Of a stretch of 44,360 nucleotides of DNA, positions 27,482 to 33,820 are shown piece after piece. The stretch lies in the IMG/VR virus record IMGVR_UViG_3300025655_000008, positions 1 through 44,360 of that record. One strand, given 5' to 3'. The stretch comes from a virus. How positions within the stretch are numbered: the first letter of the stretch is position 1; each line of letters opens with the position of its first letter. The notes beneath the pieces were generated by a model. It searched no databases and was not told where the DNA came from. It worked only from the letters and a program-made list of their open reading frames with translations. The translations under genes and the position numbers were made by a program.

Positions 27482-27810
27482 GGCGCAGAGCATAACCCAG
27501 CTTTGCGCATCAAGTCCAGTAGGGTCTCCTCCTCCAGCACGTAAAGCCGACGCTGTCTATCTTCTCGTATGCACAGCATATCGTTGACCTCGTCCTGATC
27601 GAGGCTCTGATACAAAAAACGGTAGCCGCTCTTCTTGCGCTTACATTCGATCACATACGGCCCGAGCTTCACGTCTCCGGCGAGGTCTTCGCTGTAGTTC
27701 TTGAACGCGCCGGACCCGACGTTGCGCTGAACCTCCGCGCCGTGCTCTCGCCAGAATAATACCGTCTCTCTCTCCAGCTCATAACCACGCTGCTTATTTC
27801 GATTTGCCAT
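27478..27810 (-). CDS. Holliday junction resolvase-like PD-(D/E)XK nuclease
   Basis: 110 aa, the size of archaeal Hjc. The motif order fits: Glu13 in RGYELERE, GSGAFKN, Asp46 in DLAGDVK, and E55-C-K57 in YVIECKRKK. The following SGYRFLYQSLDQDE helix is also Hjc-like. It probably resolves branched replication or packaging intermediates before DNA is packaged. Good RBS (AGGAG) before ATG 27810. Its 5' side is the TGCTAC repeat region. A VRR-NUC-type or other restriction-fold nuclease is the alternative. Confidence 0.78.
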   Translation of the reverse strand: MANRNKQRGYELERETVLFWREHGAEVQRNVGSGAFKNYSEDLAGDVKLGPYVIECKRKKSGYRFLYQSLDQDEVNDMLCIREDRQRRLYVLEEETLLDLMRKAGLCSAP

Positions 27811-27834
27811 CTCAATTTCTCCTCTTTAAATCGG

Positions 27835-28052
27835 CCCTAAAGGGCGGTTGCTACGCCAGTAGCACAGCCCCCTTTAGGGGGTAGCAATGTAGCAAGCAAT
27901 TAAACTTCAACAAAATCAACACCTTACGGCGTTTTGCTACATTCGCTACGCTGTAGCAAATGTAGCAAGGTAGTTTGCAATGATTTCAAAGGGTTACTCT
28001 GTAGCATTTTTTCAATTTTCCTCGTTTGCTACACAACAGATGAGTTTGCTAC
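27835..28052. repeat. TGCTAC/GTAGCA repeat cluster with nested hairpins (candidate replication origin or operator)
   Basis: About ten copies of TTGCTAC(A) or its complement (TG)TAGCAA lie in about 205 bp: 27848, 27859, 27881, 27889, 27934, 27952, 27961, 28000, 28026 and 28046. Two make a 9-bp inverted repeat (TTTGCTACA / TGTAGCAAA, 10-nt loop, 27933-27960). Another pair (TGCTAC-GCCA-GTAGCA, 27849-27864) sits inside a 10-bp stem CCCTAAAGGG/CCCTTTAGGG (27835-27844 with 27870-27879). The region is AT-rich, mostly noncoding, and lies just 3' of the primase-helicase gene, the last copies running into its 3' end. Iteron-like origin or multi-site operator are the two readings. Confidence 0.6.
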
Positions 28053-30144
28053 GGCCTTGTTTTTTCGTCTCCACATAGCCGTATTCGCAGGCCGTTGGCT
28101 CCTCAAATAACGAGGTCAACGCACCCCAATCTCGGTTGGTTGCTTCGCGTGATTTGACGACCCAGCCGTCCTTGTTTTGCATCGCATCGTGGACGTCTAT
28201 GGTCTTGTGTTTCCCCTTCCCCATGACGCGGAAAATCTCCGTCGCCCAGTAGCCTGCGATGTACTCATCATCGCCAGCATGGAGGAGGCTGTTCTCTGCA
28301 TTGTGGGCGGTGCTGAGGTGGCATACACCGATCTCGTAGCCCTCGGGTAGGTCTTCGCCCTGCAGCTCATACACGACAGGCTCCAACGGACGACCCTCTC
28401 GTATCTTACCTGTGTCCAGCACCACCCACCGGCTCAGCTCCTCTTCGAGGTACTTCGCCTTCCACGTCTTTCGGCTATCCTTATTGCTGGGCATCCAAGG
28501 TGCCAGCGTGAACCCGCAGTCCAATGCGCTGTAGATGGCACCCGAGCCCCGCCACGCCCCACTGTCGCCTCGATACCAGTCGAGGTCGTGGGTGCGATCC
28601 TTGGGCGTGTGGTGGGCGTGTATCAGGGCGCAGCCTGTGAGGCTGGTGATGTGAATGAACGCCTTCGTAAGCATCGCTGCCGACTGTGCGCTGTTCTCAT
28701 CCATCGCGTCGCTTAGTGTGACGTAAGGGTCAAGGAACACACATCCAAAATTGTGCCGTCGGATGTGTGCAACGAGACGTGCAATGTTCTCCTCGTCAAG
28801 TTCCGGTGTTCCCACTTCATTGATAGCGACCAGTCTGAGGGTGCCTTGTGTTTTAGGACGGACGCTAATTGGCTCTCCACCATCTCGAATATCGTAGTGC
28901 TGAGCTGCCGCCTTAATGCGTCGTTTGATGTCATCGCCGTGTTCCTCGTTTGCGATCCATAAGATGCCTGTCTGCTCCCCTACTGGCAGGCCCATGAGAT
29001 CAGTGCGTCCGACACTGAGGCAAGCAGCCAACCCGGCGAGCCATCTAGTCTTACCAACATTGGATGTACCCCCCAAAGATACGGTGCCGCCCTTCGGCAC
29101 CATGCCTTCGACGAGCCACTCTATTTCGGGGAGGGTAGTTTCATTTAGTTCACTAATCGTAAAGGTATCGAACTCGTCGTCTTCGACGATAGCCGCAACG
29201 CGCTGTTCGATGTCATCGCTTTTTGTTTCGCGCTGCGGCCCAATGGGGCGGGATAGTGCCTCCAAATTCATAACGGGTCGCCCTTCTGTTATGGCGGCCA
29301 CGTCGTCGTCGGAGAATGTTGGTTGGAGCCTGTCGTTGGCTGAGACGACTAGGTCTTCGATCTTCCCCCTCCGATCAATCCAATCGTTATGCCGGGGGTG
29401 GGCTGGGCTGACTGCGTCACTGGCATCGATGACTGCGGTCAGGGTGGCGATCTGCTGCTCGACTGTCAGCCGGACGCCGTTGATGCGCCGTGTGGATAGC
29501 CTCACTGATAACGACCTCAGCGCCGGGTATAAATCCTCCGCTGTCTGGATGCGCTCGATCAGCTCCTCGTCGGTGGCCGCGTTCCATGACGACATCGTGA
29601 GCGATCCTGTGCCGCCCTTCTCTTTCATCACGTCTCGTAGAACATCCATCGGGAACTTAGACGGCGGTGCCGCGTCCAATATCTCGTAGCCCTCAGTACC
29701 GGGCCAACAGATGTAGCCGTTGCCTGTTGCCTTGACATCGACGCCTCGTCGCAGTGTCGCAGGGAAGCGGATGTCGCCGGGGTGCTTGAAGAGGAAGTGA
29801 AGGCCGCCGGATCGCGTCTTATGAGATCGCGTCTCATGCAGCCAAGGGTTCTCTTCGACCCACGCCGCGAGCGTCGGGTCTTTATGAAGATCGACATCGA
29901 TGCACATCAGGCCGGACAGCTCGCCCATTGGGACGGCGATCTCTTTGGCACGGGGGTGGGCGAATAGTTCCTTGACGCGATCCGGGTCCGTCGTGGCTAT
30001 CTTGTATCCGCCGTCGCCTTTCTTCACGTTCAGCTCGTCATTCGACCACGCAGGCATTTTATCGTTGGTTGGAAATACGGGAAGGCCGCTCTCAGCGATG
30101 GACAGGGCGGTCTTGATGAGGTAATTATTATTTGTCGACGGCAT
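28012..30144 (-). CDS. Primase-polymerase / RepA-like helicase fusion
   Basis: 710 aa. The N-terminal half is a bifunctional primase-polymerase: LSGLMCIDVDLHKD (metal-binding DxD, near residue 80), GGLHFLF, RGVDVKATGNGYICWPG. The C-terminal half is a RecA-fold helicase: Walker A GGTSNVGKTRW near 350, ILWIANEEHGDD, Walker B NFGCVFLDPY and ALIHAHHTPKDR. It should unwind and prime at the origin for the plus-arm DNA polymerase. Start at ATG 30144 because GGAG lies 8 nt upstream; an in-frame GTG three codons earlier overlaps that RBS. It is the first gene of the leftward arm. Confidence 0.88.
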   Translation of the reverse strand: MPSTNNNYLIKTALSIAESGLPVFPTNDKMPAWSNDELNVKKGDGGYKIATTDPDRVKELFAHPRAKEIAVPMGELSGLMCIDVDLHKDPTLAAWVEENPWLHETRSHKTRSGGLHFLFKHPGDIRFPATLRRGVDVKATGNGYICWPGTEGYEILDAAPPSKFPMDVLRDVMKEKGGTGSLTMSSWNAATDEELIERIQTAEDLYPALRSLSVRLSTRRINGVRLTVEQQIATLTAVIDASDAVSPAHPRHNDWIDRRGKIEDLVVSANDRLQPTFSDDDVAAITEGRPVMNLEALSRPIGPQRETKSDDIEQRVAAIVEDDEFDTFTISELNETTLPEIEWLVEGMVPKGGTVSLGGTSNVGKTRWLAGLAACLSVGRTDLMGLPVGEQTGILWIANEEHGDDIKRRIKAAAQHYDIRDGGEPISVRPKTQGTLRLVAINEVGTPELDEENIARLVAHIRRHNFGCVFLDPYVTLSDAMDENSAQSAAMLTKAFIHITSLTGCALIHAHHTPKDRTHDLDWYRGDSGAWRGSGAIYSALDCGFTLAPWMPSNKDSRKTWKAKYLEEELSRWVVLDTGKIREGRPLEPVVYELQGEDLPEGYEIGVCHLSTAHNAENSLLHAGDDEYIAGYWATEIFRVMGKGKHKTIDVHDAMQNKDGWVVKSREATNRDWGALTSLFEEPTACEYGYVETKKQGRSKLICCVANEEN

Positions 30145-30259
30145 TTTTATCACTCCGCAGGTTGGTGTTGTCGATAGTCGGGGCTGCTACCCCGCGCCTT
30201 GAAAATCTTGGGGTCGGTGAGCGTTTGCTCCCGGCCCCAAAATTTAGGCAACGACCAGC

Positions 30260-30386
30260 TTGCACCCCATTTTAGTTTCTGTCAATATAACGACCTCACC
30301 GCTGTGGTGAGAAATCCTCTAGCGGATTACATTGATCCCTCCCTGTGAAAACTAAGCCCCCGGATTTTTCCGGGGGTTATTTTTTT
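30260..30386 (+). ncRNA. Candidate structured RNA upstream of first early promoter
   Basis: The stretch has two short hairpins, an exposed CCCTCCC (30337-30343) able to pair with the GGAGG Shine-Dalgarno of the early genes, and ends in an intrinsic terminator. A plus-direction terminator before the first early gene implies that some rightward transcript is made upstream, yet no coding sequence fits. No strong promoter is visible (TTGCAC to TATAAC spacing is too long), so the 5' end is a guess. Confidence 0.3.
30357..30386 (+). terminator. Intrinsic terminator before first early promoter
   Basis: CCCCCGG (30357-30363), 6-nt loop ATTTTT, CCGGGGG (30370-30376), then TTATTTTTTT (30377-30386). 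A textbook factor-independent terminator in the plus direction, ending 3 nt before the -35 box of the first early promoter. Confidence 0.88.
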
Positions 30387-30389
30387 GTG

Positions 30390-30417
30390 TTGACATCAGT
30401 GTCTGACGCCCTATAAT
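30390..30417 (+). promoter_or_regulatory. Early promoter 1 with internal dyad
   Basis: Perfect -35 TTGACA (30390-30395), 16-nt spacer, perfect -10 TATAAT (30412-30417). The spacer carries TCAG-TGT-CTGA, an inverted repeat placed to serve as an operator. Drives the gene at 30446, whose leader has CAACGGAGGTCAC. Confidence 0.92.
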
Positions 30418-30445
30418 CCTTCTCAGTTAATCAACGGAGGTCACA

Positions 30446-30670
30446 ATGTTTACTAAGTACATCAAAATCGAGCGTGAAGAAATCGGCGGCAAAGAAGTTG
30501 TCGCATGGCGCGCCTACGTCGAAGACGTCAACACCGACGCTATTGTCGCTGCCGTCCTCCCCACCGGCCTCCTGCTTTTAGAGGCTCACTCCACCGTAAC
30601 CGGGCACTCTGCGGCTGGCGTCATGCTCGACCTAGCCCGCTGGCTCCGCCGCAACCCCATCGAGAAATAA
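30446..30670 (+). CDS. Hypothetical early protein
   Basis: 74 aa. Beta-strand-rich N-terminus (TKYIKIEREEIGGKEVVAWRA is split by a turn) and a C-terminal helix (GVMLDLARWLRR). First gene of the rightward arm, with its own consensus promoter and GGAGG 5 nt before ATG, so it should be among the first and most strongly made proteins after injection. Host take-over or anti-defence roles are common for such genes, but nothing in the sequence identifies one. Confidence 0.72.
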   Translation: MFTKYIKIEREEIGGKEVVAWRAYVEDVNTDAIVAAVLPTGLLLLEAHSTVTGHSAAGVMLDLARWLRRNPIEK

Positions 30671-30683
30671 TTTTATGGGGGTG

Positions 30684-30711
30684 TTGACATCAGTGTCTGA
30701 CGCCCTATAAT
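30684..30711 (+). promoter_or_regulatory. Early promoter 2 with internal dyad
   Basis: TTGACA (30684-30689), 16-nt spacer identical to that of promoter 1 (TCAGTGTCTGACGCCC), TATAAT (30706-30711). The following leader is also the same as in promoter 1 up to the start codon region, so the whole cassette has been duplicated. Confidence 0.92.
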
Positions 30712-30739
30712 CCTTCTCAGTTAATCAACGGAGGTCACC

Positions 30740-30892
30740 ATGCATAAATCAATTCAAAACATCCTCGACCGCGAAACCCGCCGCCAGCGCATTCTGCGCG
30801 AGGCTATGGAAGAGATGCGACGCGAAGACGAGCAGCGTCAGGAGGCGGAAGAGGAGCGCCGCCACAACGCCAGCCTGCGCTGGCCAAGGTAA
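30740..30892 (+). CDS. Small highly charged helical early protein
   Basis: 50 aa, too short for most gene callers: a long Arg/Glu-rich amphipathic helix (ILDRETRRQRILREAMEE, MRREDEQRQEAEEERR). ATG 30740 has GGAGG 5 nt upstream and its own consensus promoter, strong support for a real gene. A coiled-coil peptide that binds a host protein is possible; no family recognised. Confidence 0.72.
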   Translation: MHKSIQNILDRETRRQRILREAMEEMRREDEQRQEAEEERRHNASLRWPR

Positions 30893-30906
30893 TTTATATG
30901 GGAGTG

Positions 30907-30934
30907 TTGACATCAGTGTCTGACGCCCTATAAT
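30907..30934 (+). promoter_or_regulatory. Early promoter 3 with internal dyad
   Basis: TTGACA (30907-30912), the same 16-nt TCAGTGTCTGACGCCC spacer, TATAAT (30929-30934). Third copy of the cassette; the leader diverges after the -10 (CAATCATTGAAACAACGGAGG). Drives ardC and the genes coupled to it. Confidence 0.92.
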
Positions 30935-30961
30935 CCAATCATTGAAACAACGGAGGTCATT

Positions 30962-31828
30962 ATGAAAAAGCAACGCATCGACGCCTACCAAGTCATCACC
31001 GACAAAATCATCGCCGCCCTTGAGGCTGGCACCCGCCCTTGGGAAAAGAGCTGGGCCACCACCGGGGGTCTCCCTCTTCGCCACAACGGTGTGCCTTACC
31101 AGGGCATCAACGTCTGGCTGCTGGGTATGTCCCCGGCCAACGTCGGTCGTCACTGGTTTACCTACAAGCAGGCTGAGGCTCTTGGGGCGCAGGTTCGCAA
31201 AGGCGAGAAAGGCAGCCAGATCATTTTCTTCAAGCCCCTCAAGATCAAAGATAAGGAGAGCGGCGAAGAGAAGAAAATTCCGCTGATCAAGATTTACAAC
31301 GTGTTCAACCAATCGCAGATCGACGGCCTGCCCGCCAAGTTCGACGCGCCAGTAGTTGAGCAGAACGCTGAGGAGCGCGACGCAGCCGCTCAGGCATTCT
31401 TCGATGCCGTCGGCTTCGCCACCAAGCACGGCGGCGACCTTGCCTTCTACATCCCATCGCAGGACTATGTGCAGATGCCTAAGTTCGAGACGTTCGAGAG
31501 CGGCGAGGCATACTACGCCACCCTCGCCCACGAGTACGTCCACATGACCGGACACGAGAGCCGTCTCGACCGTAACCTCAAGAACTCCAACGGCACCCGC
31601 GACTACGCCAAGGAGGAGCTGATCGCCGAGATGGGCGCAGCGTTCGTCATGGGCGGCCTTGGCCTCTCCGCCGAGCCGCGTGAAGATCACGCTTCCTACT
31701 TGGCCTCGTGGCTCGAAGTTCTCAAGGCCGACAACAAGGCCATCGTCCGCGCAGGCAGCGCAGCACAAAAGGCCGCCGACTTCATCTTTGAAGCGGCGGA
31801 CCAGAAGCTCAATAAGGAGGTAGCATGA
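30962..31828 (+). CDS. ardC: ArdC-like antirestriction protein (ssDNA-binding domain + zincin)
   Basis: 288 aa. Residues 5-125 form the ArdC N-terminal ssDNA-binding domain (YQVITDKIIAALEAG, PWEKSW, GINVWLL, GEKGSQIIFFKPLK). The C-terminal zincin has HEYVHMTGH (about 196-204) and ELIAEMGAAF providing the likely third ligand. ArdC proteins shield incoming DNA from type I and II restriction; early expression from a consensus promoter fits. The downstream gene starts by ATGA overlap. Confidence 0.9.
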   Translation: MKKQRIDAYQVITDKIIAALEAGTRPWEKSWATTGGLPLRHNGVPYQGINVWLLGMSPANVGRHWFTYKQAEALGAQVRKGEKGSQIIFFKPLKIKDKESGEEKKIPLIKIYNVFNQSQIDGLPAKFDAPVVEQNAEERDAAAQAFFDAVGFATKHGGDLAFYIPSQDYVQMPKFETFESGEAYYATLAHEYVHMTGHESRLDRNLKNSNGTRDYAKEELIAEMGAAFVMGGLGLSAEPREDHASYLASWLEVLKADNKAIVRAGSAAQKAADFIFEAADQKLNKEVA

Positions 31829-32118
31829 AGCTCTATCGGATCAGCGCAGGGATCAATGGCGATCCCTGCGGCTTGGAGGAGCAGGCTCTCCTCGAAGTCG
31901 TCCTCGATCACGCCGCTGACCTGACGATGCGTCGGGTGCAGGGGTTCTGGAACGGGCAGCCCGTCCACACTTACGAGCTGGACGTGGCGTCCGATAGTCA
32001 GGACTATATTGAAGGGCTGGCCCGCGCCGTCGGGACGGTTTTGGACCAGGATTGTGTTATGGTGACTGAGATCGGCCACGCAACCTACATTAAAACATCA
32101 ACGGAGGATTTTCACTAA
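31825..32118 (+). CDS. Hypothetical protein coupled to ardC
   Basis: 97 aa, acidic alpha/beta (MKLYRISAGINGD, HTYELDVASDSQDYIEGLARAVG, VMVTEIGHATYI). Starts by ATGA overlap with the ardC stop, preceded by AAGGAGG, so the two are co-translated. No family recognised; possibly an accessory of the antirestriction step. Confidence 0.7.
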   Translation: MKLYRISAGINGDPCGLEEQALLEVVLDHAADLTMRRVQGFWNGQPVHTYELDVASDSQDYIEGLARAVGTVLDQDCVMVTEIGHATYIKTSTEDFH

Positions 32119-32297
32119 TGCAAGGCGGATTGTACGCAGAGACCCTGCGAGAAGAAATTAGAGCTGAACGTATGACGCTCGAAGAGGCGTTGGATTTTAT
32201 GACGCAGCATCACGTCCACCCCAGGATCGCGGCCAAATTGCTGGGCGCGGCATACGAGGAAAAGAATAATTTGACAGAAGACACTGACGCTTTATAA
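32118..32297 (+). CDS. Small hypothetical protein
   Basis: 59 aa, helical (YAETLREEIRAERMTLEEALDF split by a turn, then AAKLLGAAYEEKNN). The ATG overlaps the previous stop (TAATG) and is preceded by GGAGG at 10-12 nt. Its 3' end carries the promoter for the helicase gene; the stop codon lies inside the -10 box. Function unknown. Confidence 0.65.
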   Translation: MQGGLYAETLREEIRAERMTLEEALDFMTQHHVHPRIAAKLLGAAYEEKNNLTEDTDAL

Positions 32298-32298
32298 T
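32271..32298 (+). promoter_or_regulatory. Early promoter 4 (helicase promoter)
   Basis: TTGACA (32271-32276), 16-nt spacer, TATAAT (32293-32298). The spacer GAAGACACTGACGCTT keeps GACACTGA, the reverse complement of the TCAGTGTC half of the other cassettes, so the putative operator is altered and half-inverted. Overlaps the end of the 59-aa gene. Confidence 0.85.
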
Positions 32299-32323
32299 CG
32301 TGAGACGTTCAACGGAGGTCAAA

Positions 32324-33658
32324 ATGAAAACGCTTTTACAGCACCAGATTGAGGACGCCCAGTTCCTCGCCAGCAAAAAGTTCGCAGGGTGCTTTTCCGG
32401 CATGGGGTCAGGTAAGACCCTGACCGCCCTCGAAGCCGTTCGCCTGCGGAACCCAGCCATTACGATCATCGTCGGGCCGCCGATCTCTCTCCATATGTGG
32501 AAAGAAGAGTTCGAGGAGTTCGGTCTCGGCAAGGCACAGCTCCTCAAGACAGGCAAGACGCCTATCGACTGGGCAGCCAGCGCGATCATCTGCTCATGGG
32601 CCATCGCGCGCACCCGCGTCTCTGATCTCAAGCGGATCAACGCTGGAGTTCTCATCATGGACGAAGCCCACGCCGTCAAGTCTCCTGCCGCTAAAACCAC
32701 CCAGGCCATGATCGGTCGTGGCGGTTTGTGCGAGAGCGTAGATCGGACATGGCTGCTGACAGGTACGCCGATCACGCGATGGAACGACGACATCTTCACG
32801 TTCCTATGCCGCGCTGATATGGACGGCCTCAAGCAACGCTGCGGCGGCAACAGCCTCGACAAGTTCCGCCTGCGGTTCTGCGTCACCCAGATGAAGAAGT
32901 TCAGCCCCCGGCAGCCTAGTCCCGTCCCTGTGACGGTCGGCAACCGCAACACCGATGAGCTGAACCAGTGGCTCTTCGATGGCGGCCTCGCCGTCCGCCG
33001 CGAGCTGAAAGACGTCTGGGCAGCTATGCCGCCGTTGACGACCAACAGCCTCCTCGTCCCGCTCGATGCCGACGCTGAGCTGAAGTCGATGCTCAAGGAT
33101 ATGGGGAAGATGAACCAGTCCCAGATCGAGGAGGCCGTCCGCACCAAAGATCCTCACCTCGCAACCATCCGCCGCCGGATCGGTGCAGCCAAGGTAAAGG
33201 CCGCAGCGTCTGAGATCGCCGACCGCATCGAGAGCGGTGCGGGCGGTGTCCTCGTCGGCGCATGGCACACCGAGGTCATCGACGAGCTGGTCAAGGCGCT
33301 GTCCGGCGGTAAGGTCCGCGTCGCCTCTCTCGATGGGCGAACATCGGCAGCGTCGAAGCAGGCGATCCAGTCCGAGTTCAACAACGGGCAGCTCGACGTC
33401 ATCGTCGGGCAGATTAGCGCGATGGGCGTTTCCTTGAACCTCCAGCACGGCGGCAACCGGATCGTCGTGGTCGAGGAAGACTGGTCGCCGTCCGTCATGG
33501 ATCAGTTCTTCGCCCGCCTGCACCGCATCGGGCAGACGGATCACGTCCACGTAGACATCCTGCGGGGCGACAACAAGCTCGAAGCAGCCGTCGCCCGCAT
33601 CAGTGCAACGAAGCGCCGGGAACACGCCCGCGCTATGGATCAGGGAGACGCAGCATGA
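32324..33658 (+). CDS. SNF2/DEAD-like superfamily 2 helicase
   Basis: 444 aa; ATG 32324 chosen because GGAGG ends 5 nt upstream (an ATG at 32300 lies before the RBS). Motif I GMGSGKTLTALEAV, motif II LIMDEAHAVKS, motif III LLTGTPITRWNDD, motif V GQISAMGVSLNLQ and motif VI QFFARLHRIGQ are all intact. It is a short SNF2-type translocase without accessory domains, as found in phage replication modules. Likely remodels protein-DNA complexes or recombination intermediates with the adjacent exonuclease and SSB-like protein. Confidence 0.9.
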   Translation: MKTLLQHQIEDAQFLASKKFAGCFSGMGSGKTLTALEAVRLRNPAITIIVGPPISLHMWKEEFEEFGLGKAQLLKTGKTPIDWAASAIICSWAIARTRVSDLKRINAGVLIMDEAHAVKSPAAKTTQAMIGRGGLCESVDRTWLLTGTPITRWNDDIFTFLCRADMDGLKQRCGGNSLDKFRLRFCVTQMKKFSPRQPSPVPVTVGNRNTDELNQWLFDGGLAVRRELKDVWAAMPPLTTNSLLVPLDADAELKSMLKDMGKMNQSQIEEAVRTKDPHLATIRRRIGAAKVKAAASEIADRIESGAGGVLVGAWHTEVIDELVKALSGGKVRVASLDGRTSAASKQAIQSEFNNGQLDVIVGQISAMGVSLNLQHGGNRIVVVEEDWSPSVMDQFFARLHRIGQTDHVHVDILRGDNKLEAAVARISATKRREHARAMDQGDAA

Positions 33659-33819
33659 AGAGCTTCCTGATTGGGCTGGCCGTGTCCCCCGTCCTATTCG
33701 CCGCAGTCGTATTGTTCTGGTGGGTCGTCTTCGATGGTATCGACAGGCATATGGCTGAGGAAGAGCGGTTTTATCAAGAGTGCGGGGTCCATTACGGCCC
33801 GCCAACGGAGGTAGATTGA
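33655..33819 (+). CDS. Small single-TM membrane protein
   Basis: 54 aa, starting by ATGA overlap with the helicase stop. One hydrophobic segment (LIGLAVSPVLFAAVVLFWWV) is followed by an acidic tail (DRHMAEEERFYQE). Coupled translation with a helicase is unexpected for a membrane protein. Function unknown; membrane recruitment of replication or superinfection exclusion are guesses. Confidence 0.62.
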   Translation: MKSFLIGLAVSPVLFAAVVLFWWVVFDGIDRHMAEEERFYQECGVHYGPPTEVD

Positions 33820-33820
33820 A

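Larger units (their letters stand above)
30145..30445. other. Divergent intergenic region with several hairpins
   Basis: About 300 bp between the leftward primase and the first rightward gene, without a convincing ORF. It holds a GGGG/CCCC hairpin with the repeat-like loop CTGCTA (30180-30193), a long stem TTGGGG...CCCCAA (30208-30240), CTCACC/GGTGAG (30295-30311), AATCC/GGATT (30313-30328), a strong plus-direction terminator (30357-30386) and then the first early promoter. No clear leftward promoter was found; TATATT at 30284-30289 on the minus strand is a weak candidate -10. Confidence 0.6.

Noticed and set aside
30278-30283. Leftward promoter with TTGACA on the minus strand upstream of the primase
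   Set aside because: The -35-like box has no acceptable -10 at 16-18 nt; left as unproven.
30749-31768. 339-aa minus-strand open frame
   Set aside because: It lies fully opposite ArdC, whose motifs are intact; no RBS and no family; a shadow of GC-rich third positions.
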